Part shown: in pieces, positions 55,601 to 64,000 of the stretch
How the letters are laid out: each line of letters starts with the position of its first letter
Position numbering within the stretch: position 1 is the stretch's first letter
Source: Amblyomma americanum
Lineage: Eukaryota; Arthropoda; Arachnida; Ixodida; Ixodidae
Direction: 5' to 3'
DNA: 64,000 nucleotides
Assembly (NCBI RefSeq): GCF_052857255.1
Contig: NW_027526485.1
Location: 2,480,001 to 2,544,000 of the forward strand
Made by a program: the position numbers and the translations under genes
The notes under the pieces: generated by a model
What the model was told of the DNA's origin: nothing
Seen by the model: the letters and a program-made list of their open reading frames with translations, nothing else
Databases searched by the model: none

Positions 55601-56406
55601 GCCCACGGGAAAACCGCAAACAAGGCAGTACAAGGGGATTTGGGCTGAGCATCATTCGAAGCACGGGAAGCTCAAAGTAAAATACTATACGAAGAACGCC
55701 TGAGGAAATTGGACGATAGCAGGTGGGCAGCTAAGGTATTTAAATACGTATGCAGAAAGAGTGTTGACTCAAATTGGCTGAAAAGAACTAGGAAGCTAAC
55801 CAGCAAGTATGCCAGACACGAGGACGGAGAAAGAAAGAGCATTAAACGACAGGTTAAAAATGCGGAAGGTAAAAATTGGATAAATTCAATGCAAATTAAA
55901 GAAGCATAGTGCAGAACTGTATCGATACTAGAACCAGCAGATCAGAAAGAAAGCGTTTTATGATAACTCAAGAGGCAGTGCCCTACTCTTTGAAGCTAGG
56001 TCAGGGTGTCTTAGAACGCGCAGCTATAAAAAGAAATTTAACGAAGAAGATGACACATGTGCTGTGTGTGGTAAATATGTAGACACCACAGAACACCTCA
56101 CACTAAAATGTGATGGTATCCATACCTATGTCGATGCAGGCACACATAGTCACTCTTCCCGAGGCCCTAGGGTTCAGAGATAACAATATCCATGTGAAAC
56201 ATAACAATATCCATGCGGTGGAAATTAGCAAAAAGCGATTGGAAGATTGGTGGCTCAAAAGCAGAGAGGTGAGATAAGGTTACAAGTGTGGGAAGACATA
56301 TTTAAAGAAAATGGCGAGTTTTAATAGCAGTTAAACAAAAATAAAGGCTGAGCATGGTGGCCATCACCCCATTTCAAAAGGGGATGCTCCTGACTTCCAT
56401 CCGTCC
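52635..56406 (+). pseudogene. Tick LINE (SGNH ORF1 family), 5' truncated, decayed
   Basis: Begins inside the ORF1 hydrolase: QIVVCKVPEVQGRNGEV, VADIHREVHRAGF, then FTRDGIHFSGRLG (block V, D and H) and AFLGGPLQL before the stop. ORF2 starts at about 53021 with RYINMQGSRKRAKWSEIEQQ. Its endonuclease reads VYTLCETHLGDLEDPPF, ADIILLGDTKHHIENLDGYT, MTIDYCLMSQGI and LGSDHKRISL. RT blocks follow: KGDKMNIKSFQPITITS (54605), FLDISFAYYNVNRELL (54838), GIRQGCPLSPLLF (about 55014), YADDILLLADSQEDLQ (55166) and EYKYLGVWVNEG. A terminal knuckle, CAVCGKYVDTTEHLTLKC, lies near 56060. More than ten frameshifts or stops. The 3' end has a CCATCCGTCC tail. Confidence 0.85.
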
Positions 56407-56849
56407 ACCCGGAGGAGAAAAGTTGCGTTGTTGCATCACTGCATGCATCGAGTTTGAGCGTTCCCGTTGGAAAAAGGTGGTGGTTTAAGTTCGTTGGGGT
56501 AACAAAAGCGAGTAGAAAAGTGCCTCGGAGACATAAAATATGCAAAAAGTTGCAAAACGCGGGGCGAACGCATATCAAACATATCGTACCACTCCACAAC
56601 CAGCCAACTGCGAGCACGTCCCAAGCGGTGCACCCTGCAGATGCATTGCCACCCAAAGGCACACACAGCAAAGCACCATCTAGGACAAGGAACCTGCACT
56701 GCAGAGTATATAGGCGGCCAGCGAACGCGGGCGAAGTTGACAAGCATTTACAAGTGATAAGCAGTGGAGCTCGAGAGGTGAACGAAGAATGGCTAAAACT
56801 ATGGTAAAGCGATATAGAAAAGGTGTAGACGAAGAGTAGGAGGTGTGGT
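56407..56849. other. Spacer with a 117-codon frame of unknown nature
   Basis: The plus frame 56454-56807 is basic (KRWWFKFVGVTKASRKVPRR) and has no recognised domain. An equally long minus frame overlaps it. Probably not a gene. Confidence 0.3.
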
Positions 56850-57655
56850 TTTGTTACTGTTATTTCACAGTAGTGAGCCTTTACCAGGCTCTAACAGGAG
56901 TGGAATGATGTAACAATACATACTAAATAAAGGTCAAGGTGTTCCGGAACAAAGCACGCGTGAATCGTCGCATCAGTAGAGTGCACAGCTCTAAACTCCG
57001 TCAACGACACTCATGAACTAAAGGGAAGCATTGGTTAGCAATACATTTTCAGAGAAGTGGCTTTTCTTCAAAGAAAGATTGAAGATTTTTAACAAAAGCA
57101 TCAACTGACAGGTCATTCATAAACTGGTGGGGCAGGCTATTCCATAATTCTATGGCACGAAGAAAATGTGAAAACTTAAATAGGTAGTACATCACACCTT
57201 GCAGGCAGCGGTCTTATGCACATGACATGATTGATTCTTTTCGAGTGTTGATGAGGTGGCTTTAGGTAGGCATCTTTTATCTATGGTAACACAATCGAAA
57301 GAAAGCTCAAGAAATATCAATCTCGTAACATTTCGTCAGCAGTCTAACGTTGAGATGCTCGCCCTTTTGCTTAGAAGTGTCACGCTATCGTAACGCGAGT
57401 AACGTGAATAAAGAAAACGGACAGCAAGGTTTTGAATTCTAATTTCTTTTTGAGATAAGACTGACGGGGGTTCCAGACTATGGCGCTGTACTCAAGAATG
57501 GGTCTTACTAGGGTCTTGTAGGCGTTAAGCTTTACATGCGAGGGTGCCGCCGACAATTTTCGTCGGAGGAATCCAAGTTGTCACCGTGCTTTTGTACAGA
57601 TGTCACCTACGTCGGATTCCCAGCTCAACTTTTCAGTGAATGTCACGCGCGCATT
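56850..57655 (-). pseudogene. CR1-like LINE 3' end, copy 2
   Basis: Inverse copy of 29151-29995. Long blocks are identical or nearly so, for example TTCACTGAAAAGTTGAGCTG and the following coding for SWESDVGDICTKARR. It shares the upstream word GTGTCATGCAT but lacks about 20 bp next to it. The two copies suggest recent amplification of this family. Confidence 0.85.
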
Positions 57656-57679
57656 ATGCATGACACCCCACTTGAAAAT

Positions 57680-57955
57680 GATTTTCATTTCCAGCTGGAA
57701 TATGGAACCTGGAAATTCTTCCAGCTGGAAAATTTTCTAGGTTCCATAATCCAACTGTAAATATTTCCAGCTAGAAGCATTTCCAGGTTCCATATTCCAG
57801 CTGGAAATGAAAATTTTCCGGCTGGAAAAGTAACACAGAGGACACGTTTCTCAGCTGGAAATCGCATGCTCAGTTGGAAAAGATGTCATATTCAACTGGA
57901 AGTTCCACGCCAAAAACAACACCTACACCAGCTGGAAGGCTACAATTTCTAGCTG
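57680..57955. repeat. Array of TTCCAGCTGGAA palindromes within a larger inverted repeat
   Basis: The 12-base palindrome occurs exactly at 57689-57700, 57719-57730 and 57795-57806. One-base variants lie at 57765-57776 and 57816-57827, and looser variants near 57849, 57868, 57891 and 57926. In addition, 57680-57715 and 57780-57815 are 36-bp inverted repeats. No gene or family is recognised. Confidence 0.85.
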
Positions 57956-58359
57956 TAACCGTTGTTTTTCTCAGGTCTTGTTGAAGGAAAAGACTGGTTT
58001 TCACCAACAGCTTTCATTAAATCAGAGTACAACGAGGCCTAATGGCAAATTGCTTCTCTCTCTTTCTGTCGAATGTCCTCTGCCGAAAACGGATGTCATC
58101 TACAGATGCACGAAACTCATTCGTCGTAACAAAGCCACATTTCTGCGAACAGCACTCGACGACAAGAAAAAAAAGACACGAAAAAGCGAGTGCATGCGCA
58201 CGCAGCAACAACCAAACTACAGCACTGTAACCAAACTTCCGTTCAGTGCGGCTGGCTACCTCGCGATCGGCTTTGGCTAGTTTTGGCTAAATCCCAACCC
58301 TCTGCGCACCGATGCCGCCAGGAGGAATGTGGCGCTGCTAGGACAAGCGTTTGCGGACT
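57956..58359. other. No gene recognised
   Basis: An open plus frame (57978-58280) is K/T-rich with no domain. ACAAGCGTTTGCGG at 58345-58358 repeats the start of the large inverted repeat at 59548. Confidence 0.3.
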
Positions 58360-58361
58360 AA

Positions 58362-59523
58362 GGCTGCGTTCCAATACTCTAGACGTCTAACAAGACGTCT
58401 AGTGTGACGTCTAGGAAGCAGTCTACATGTCCATGTATTGGAACTTGTCTACTGCTCACGCCGCCTGGCGGCATAATAATGTAACTAAAGCTTATGAACA
58501 GTTGTATTATTTTTCACAAACTGAGCAATAACGATAATTAAAAACGTGTTTTCAACAAGTTTACACATTTCTTCTGCAATGACTTTGCGCGTAAACCGGA
58601 CTGGTGGATGTGCCTATCGGTCAGTCTACTTGTAGCAGACGGGGTCGCTCTCCGAAGACGACGCTAAAGAGATATGCGATTATACTTTTATTATTGATGC
58701 TACACTGTACATGCTCCTCGAACGTGCTCGTCCAGACGGTCCTGTAAACATAAGAAATATTACGAAAGACTGTAATCAATATGCGCGAAATGCGATACGG
58801 CTAATATAAACTGCAACAGGAAAACACATACGTGACATTAAACCTGCTGTCTGCCGTACGTGGCACTCGGAGACAGCGAGAGACCTAAATACAGCAGCGA
58901 TCTTTAATTCTGCAAAGACTAAAATCAATTCGCAACATGCCGGTGTATTTGTTCTGAGAGTGTAGAGATAAAAAAGGAATGCACGCGAAAGAGTTGATGC
59001 AAGTAATACAGCAACAGAAGAACACATTTGTTAACCGTCACGCCAGCCGTCTTAACGCCCGTCGAGGAAACCAACGGCAGCGACGAGTATTCTCTAAAAT
59101 CAAGGTGCTAATTAAGATCCGGCATCGTCAGATGCCGGATCACGTAAACAGACCTACAGCGTCCGCTGCTGTAGCAAAGCTCTCAACTGCACGATTTTCT
59201 CCTGCGTGATTCACTGCTAGGAATCGCACGTCCACGAAGATTAATTAGCCACTAGTTTGCGTACCAAATAACATAATGGAATTACTCACATTTTTCCTTT
59301 CCTATACTCCGTGTACAGTCCGACGCCCGCAAGAGCACGACTCGCTCATCAGCGTACATCAGCTCCGCCATCTTTAGACAGCAAGTTAGCCTGCATCGAT
59401 GTGGACTTCGGCGAAGCAGTCTTATGAGACTGCTTCGCCAAGAAATGGAACGCGTCCCAAGATGGCGGCTGTCCGGCTAGACGTCTAAGTAGCCGTCTAC
59501 TTGGGACTATTGGAACGCAGCCT
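58362..59523. mobile_element. TA-flanked non-autonomous DNA element (1.16 kb)
   Basis: AGGCTGCGTTCCAATA on the left and TATTGGAACGCAGCCT on the right are perfect inverted repeats, with TA on both sides. Words of the type TAGACGTCTA occur three times just inside the left end and at least once inside the right end. No transposase frame inside. The TA target suggests a Tc1/mariner-superfamily relative. Two short stem-loops (GGCGAAGCAGTCT with its complement at 59409-59440, and GATCCGGCAT at 59117) lie inside. Confidence 0.8.
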
Positions 59524-60776
59524 TAGAAGTACAGAGTCAGGTACCAGACAAGCGTTTGCGGGCAGGTGGGCTGGAAACGTAGATTGGTCAAACAAAATGT
59601 GACGTCACATCTAAAATGTCACAAAACGTCATGGTCACGTGACTTTTAATGACGTCATGTCCGGTTGGGAAGAGACATATTTTCCCTAGATTTTTCTCGG
59701 AATTCCCCACGTTTTTGACAGCGCGCGCGGGTTCCAAAAGCGCACCTGATGCGCCGCGCTTTCACACACTGCATGCGCGTTTCTATATTTTTATTATATA
59801 TGATATCCTTGAACTGCTGGTGTATTATTTTAGTGCGCTCGAACGGCGCGCTTCGTTGTGCATTTATTATAATCGCCACTGCCTGGCGGACCCGATACAG
59901 CTTTTGCAGACCTGAGAGGTTAAACACGTACTATCCATGCAAAGCCACGCAAATGCGCCTACAGGTGACCACGCCCGTCTATCAGCGCTCCGTCGAGTGC
60001 CTGCATTTACAATCGAGTGCTGTAGGACTATGAACCTGACCTAGAGCATACATATTATAATTTTTCCTTGTATTCTACATTCTCTACATGCAGGAGACTA
60101 CACTCATAGCTTTCGTTAGTGCAGAAATTTCGTACAACCGTGTCAAAATTTGGCGGTCCGGTTTTTTTCTGCACGACGTTTTGGAGGAGAAAAGCATTGG
60201 GTCTTTGAAGGACGACAGTCTATATAAACTCCTATTCACTGTGTCGTCGTACCTATCGTAATTAATGACGACATATAAAGGCTTTTGATACAACTCTCGT
60301 GATTTAAAACAAAACTGTTCGTTTCACTAACCCGCGAAAAAATATTGCGCGCAATCATTCGCCACAGCCCGTTGCTGCGTAATTTTTGTTTTGTGCGGAT
60401 TTTCTTTTATAATATGACAGCTGCACGCGATAGCTTATATATATAGTTGCGCAGCCGACCACTGCAGGTACCAGTAAACACGTACCCCGTTTAGAATGAA
60501 TTTAAAAACGCGGTCGGGAGTTGGAATTATTTGTCCGGGACGCTGCGGTCAAAGTTCGCAGTTTTGAAAATTGAAACACGGAAATTTTTGCGCATAGCTA
60601 GTCACTCTTGCATAAGTAAATATCTTATTCCTACCCATCATCCCCTTGTCAAAACACATATATTAATGAGAAAAACGACCCATTTGATGCAATTAAGTTC
60701 ACAGTCCTACAGGGTGGGTTCCACAACAAAGAGAGCAACGGGAGTCGTACTTTATTTACAAATTTGTAACAATTCC

Positions 60777-61016
60777 TCACGGCATTAATGAAAGTCCGGG
60801 TTTATTGACCTCCATCGCCCCTTTCAGAGCCAGTGCTGACCTTAGGAGTGCCGGCGCGTCAAACCTCGGTCGTTTGTCGCCAGCGGCATCTTTTTCAAGC
60901 TTCGCTGCCCGCTTACACAAAGCTCTGAATTCATCCCCCACCCCTGTCTTGCCAGTTCGACGCACCACATTGCCGAGCGGGGTGCAATTGAAGAACCAAG
61001 AACCCTTGATGGGCAC
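60777..61016 (-). CDS. 79-residue frame at the inner end of palindrome arm 1, unknown
   Basis: Minus frame with WFFNCTPLGNVVRRTGKTG, EFRALCKRAAKLEKDAAGDK and LALKGAMEVNKPG, ending LSLMP. The equivalent frame in arm 2 is broken. The composition looks protein-like (basic, helical middle) and an AATAAA overlaps its end, so it may be the 3' end of a captured or processed gene. I do not recognise the family. Confidence 0.3.
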   Translation of the reverse strand: MPIKGSWFFNCTPLGNVVRRTGKTGVGDEFRALCKRAAKLEKDAAGDKRPRFDAPALLRSALALKGAMEVNKPGLSLMP

Positions 61017-61464
61017 AAAAGAAAAATACTAGAAAAAAAAGAAAGAAATAAAGAGAAAAAGAAAAACGCTTTGTCCCCTGCCGCCCAGCGAGCTTGCGCG
61101 GGAGGCCAGCCCGGGGGAAAAAAGGAATAACGAGGGGAGGGAGGGCATCCGGGCCCTCAAAGCAACAATAACAGACTTTGGCGGAGTCCCGGAGCAGATA
61201 AGAATCATAGATGCATGTACTGCCCGTGCCGCCGGCCAAAACGAGCAAACAAATAAACAATAAATTCAGACAGGGCAGGAGACGTTCCAGGAGCGTCTTC
61301 GGTACGAATAGTGAAGGCGGAATCAGCGGCGCAGTAAGCTTAACTACACACACGTGCGCTGTGCATGAAACACACACACAAAAGAAAAAGAAAAAAGGCG
61401 GCAAAACATACTAGTTCGCGAAAGTGTCCTGTGGGGGGGTAAAGGTGAATGGCAGGAGCATTTA
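61011..61464. other. Spacer of the giant inverted repeat
   Basis: Contains AAAGAAAG-type purine tracts at 61020-61070 and 61380-61400 and a CACACACA run. No gene recognised. Confidence 0.4.
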
Positions 61465-62931
61465 ATCAAGGGTTCTTGGTTCTTCAATTGCACCCCGCTC
61501 GACAAGGTGGTACGTCGAACTGGGAAGACAGGGGTGGGGGATGAATTAAGAGCTTTGTGTAAGCGGACGGGCAGCGAAGCTTGAAAATGATGCCGCTGGC
61601 GACAAACGACCGAGGTTTGACGCGCCGGCACTCCTAAGGTCAGCACTGGCTCTGAAAGGGGCGATGGAGGTCAATAAACCCGGACTTTCATTAATGCCGT
61701 GAGGAATTGTTACAAATTTGTAAATAAAGTACGACTCCCGTTGCTCTCTTTGTTGTGGAACCCACCTTGTAGGACTGTGAACTTAATTGCATCAAATGGG
61801 TCGTTTTTCTCATTAATATATGTGTTTTGACAAGGGGATGATGGGTAGGAATAAGATATTTACTTATGCAAGAGTGACTAGCTATGCGCAAAAATTTCCG
61901 TGTTTCAATTTTCAAAACTGCGAACTTTGACCGCAGCGTCCCGGACAAATAATTCCAACTCCCGACCGCGTTTTTAAATTCATTCTAAACGGGGTACGTG
62001 TTTACTGGTACCTGCAGTGGTCGGCTGCGCAACTATATATATAAGCTATCGCGTGCAGCTGTCATATTATAAAAGAAAATCCGCACAAAACAAAAATTAC
62101 GCAGCAACGGGCTGTGGCGAATGATTGCGCGCAATATTTTTTCGCGGGTTAGTGAAACGAACAGTTTTGTTTTAAATCACGAGAGTTGTATCAAAAGCCT
62201 TTATATGTCGTCATTAATTACGATAGGTACGACGACACAGTGAATAGGAGTTTATATAGACTGTCGTCCTTCAAAGACCCAATGCTTTTCTCCTCCAAAA
62301 CGTCGTGCAGAAAAAAACCGGACCGCCAAATTTTGACACGGTTGTACGAAATTTCTGCACTAACGAAAGCTATGAGTGTAGTCTCCTGCATGTAGAGAAT
62401 GTAGAATACAAGGAAAAATTATAATATGTATGCTCTAGGTCAGGTTCATAGTCCTACAGCACTCGATTGTAAATGCAGGCACTCGACGGAGCGCTGATAG
62501 ACGGGCGTGGTCACCCGTAGGCGCATTTGCGTGGCTTTGCATGGATAGTACGTGTTTAGCCTCTCAGGTCTGCAAAAGCTGTATCGGGTCCGCCAGGCAG
62601 TGGCGATTATAATAAATGCACAACGAAGCGCGCCGTTCGAGCGCACTAAAATAATACACCAGCAGTTCAAGGATATCATATATAATAAAAATATAGAAAC
62701 GCGCATGCAGTGTGTGAAAGCGCGGCGCATCAGGTGCGCTTTTGGAACCCGCGCGCGCTGTCAAAAACGTGGGGAATTCCGAGAAAAATCTAGGGAAAAT
62801 ATGTCTCTTCCTAACCGGACATGACGTCATTAAAAGTCACGTGACCATGACGTCACGTGACATTTTAGACGTGACGTCACATTTTGTTTGACCAATCAGC
62901 GTTTCCAGCCCACCTGCCCGCAAACGCTTGT

Positions 62932-63298
62932 GAATTATGCTGCGTATCACGTGAATCACGTGACATTCCTCCAGCCAATCACATTCTAGGAAGCAACCCT
63001 CACAGTACGAGCTTTTTTTTCTCAAAATTGCTAAAACGAGCCAAGTGTTTTCTTCCATGCCAGCTGTAGCTTCGTTTTTCCTCCACAGACATTTAAATTT
63101 ACCAACCCGGCACAAAATATAACTGTGCTAAAAATCAGTCTTCAAGTACACGTCATTTTGACGTCACGGCAGAAAGCTATTTCGAAGCCTGATAGTTTCG
63201 CGCCACAAATTTAAAACTCGTGACTTGCACGTGATCGCCCAATAAGCCAATCAGAGAGACAATATGGCGGCGAACGGTGGCCATGCGTGTAGAGAATA
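62932..63298. other. Flank with CACGTGA and CCAAT words
   Basis: Repeated CACGTGA (62948, 62958, 63230), TTTTGACGTCACGG (63153-63166) and two AGCCAATCA words, followed by AATATGGCGGCG at 63261. It looks promoter-like but no start of a gene follows; the LINE fragment begins at 63299. Confidence 0.35.
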
Positions 63299-63987
63299 GG
63301 GCCCCGGGACTAATATACGCGGACGATATAGTGATAATGGCTGACAACAAGGAAGACCTGCAGAAGTTGTTAGACATATGCAGTACAGAGGGAGATAGAT
63401 TAGGCTTCAAGTATAGTAAGGAAAAATCTGCAGTCATGATATTTAATGAAGAGGGCGGCGAGCATAGAATACAGGAGTTCGTGCTAAAAGTAGTGAATGA
63501 GTACAAGTATCTTGGGGTGTGGATAAATAACAGTGTTGAGTATCTGACAGAGCATGAAAAATATGTAATGAATAAAGCCACTAGGAATGCAGCTGTCATG
63601 AAAAATAGGGCACTGTGGAATTACAATAGGTATGAGGTGGTAAGAGGGATCTGGAAAGGGGTGATGGTCCCTAGCCTGACCTTCGGTAATGCGGTCCTGT
63701 GTATGAGGCCAGATGTTCAAGCAAGGCTGGAAATTAGGCAACGGGGATTAGGGAGGTTAGCTTTGGGAGCACATGGCAATACACCAAATCAGGGGGTACA
63801 GGGTGATATGGGATGGGCGTCTTTCGAGAGCAGAGAGGCTAGCAGTAAGATAGCATTTGAGGAACGATTGAGAAAGATGGAGGAAAAGCGGCGGGCTAGG
63901 AAAGTTTTCAGATACCTGTATATAAAGAATGTTGACACGAAATGGAGAAAGCGAACTAGAAAATTGACAAGCAAATATCTGGACTAG
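63299..63987 (+). CDS. Tick LINE ORF2, RT end (cut near the window edge)
   Basis: An open frame from the RT catalytic block GLIYADDIVIMADNKEDLQK (Y-A-D-D) through GDRLGFKYSKEKSAVMIFNE, NEYKYLGVWINNSVEYLTEH, NRYEVVRGIWKGVMVPSLTF, LGRLALGAHGNTPNQGVQGD and KWRKRTRKLTSKYLD to a TAG at 63987. It aligns block by block with 55163-55910 of the decayed copy but has no stop or frameshift over 228 codons, so it is younger. It is 5' truncated just before YADD; the 3' part leaves the window. Confidence 0.88.
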
Positions 63988-64000
63988 AGATGTGAAGGCC

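Larger units (their letters stand above)
59548..62931. repeat. Giant near-perfect inverted repeat, 1.46-kb arms, 454-bp spacer
   Basis: Arm 1 (59548-61010) starts ACAAGCGTTTGCGGGCAGGT, and arm 2 (61465-62931) ends in its exact complement. Translated frames from the two arms differ by only a few residues, so arm identity is around 98-99 percent. Arms begin with a cluster of TGACGTCA and CACGTGAC words (59600-59660). The spacer has A/G-rich tracts and an unremarkable centre. No transposase was found. It could be a long-TIR foldback transposon, a segmental palindrome, or an assembly artefact. Confidence 0.9.

Noticed and set aside
56454..56807. 117-codon basic frame as a gene
   Set aside because: No recognised domain, overlapping equal-length minus frame, and located between LINE remnants.
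1..64000. CRISPR arrays, bacterial operons or endosymbiont transfer
   Set aside because: No direct-repeat/spacer pattern, no ribosome-binding-site-led gene clusters, and the content is eukaryotic transposons with spliced genes.

Overview
The window looks like nuclear DNA of an ixodid (hard) tick. The main reasons are three copies of a tRNA-headed SINE that matches the tick-specific Ruka family as I remember it, and several copies of one tick LINE family whose ORF1 carries a zinc ribbon, a coiled coil and an SGNH hydrolase domain. Penelope-like elements and pogo, Harbinger, piggyBac, hAT, mariner and Mutator-type DNA transposons add to this. Family names come from protein motifs read by eye; no database search was run.

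Host gene: six short exons with matching splice phases lie on the minus strand at 31798-31748, 28859-28791, 23577-23464, 20953-20603, 5836-5575 and 565-341. Together they encode about 357 residues of a disordered protein rich in Q, G, A and W. It resembles the low-complexity part of a Sec16-type scaffold, but the identity is weak. Both ends of the gene lie outside what I can recognise. Almost everything else sits in its introns or in flanking DNA and is transposon-derived.

Layout: 1-4.4 kb holds an RTE-like LINE scrap, then a TTAA-flanked element (859-4088) split by an intact-looking Tigger/pogo transposon with a 513-residue transposase, then a LINE 3' end. A mariner scrap lies near 6.5 kb. 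7250-18013 is one large PIF/Harbinger element. It has a spliced Myb/SANT-like gene on the plus strand and a broken HARBI1-type transposase on the minus strand. Nested inside it are a Mutator-like deletion derivative (9093-11390), two foldback hairpins, a Ruka SINE and a second pogo element (14312-16121). A hAT remnant follows at 18.2-19.6 kb. 20-31.6 kb is intronic DNA with exons, MITEs, SINEs and LINE pieces. 31.9-42.4 kb contains three Penelope-like copies, a CR1-like LINE broken by insertions, an SGNH hydrolase reading frame and a minisatellite. 42951-45844 is a nearly intact piggyBac element whose gene has one intron. 46-49.7 kb contains I-clade LINE pieces. 52.6-56.4 kb is a decayed copy of the tick LINE. 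56.9-64 kb holds a LINE 3' end, an array of short palindromes, a 1.16-kb TA-flanked element, a 3.4-kb near-perfect inverted repeat and a LINE reverse transcriptase cut by the window edge.

The least explained structures are the 1.46-kb-arm palindrome (59548-62931), the TTCCAGCTGGAA array (57689-57937), the family of four foldback hairpins sharing an edge motif, and the SGNH frame directly upstream of a Penelope-like reverse transcriptase.
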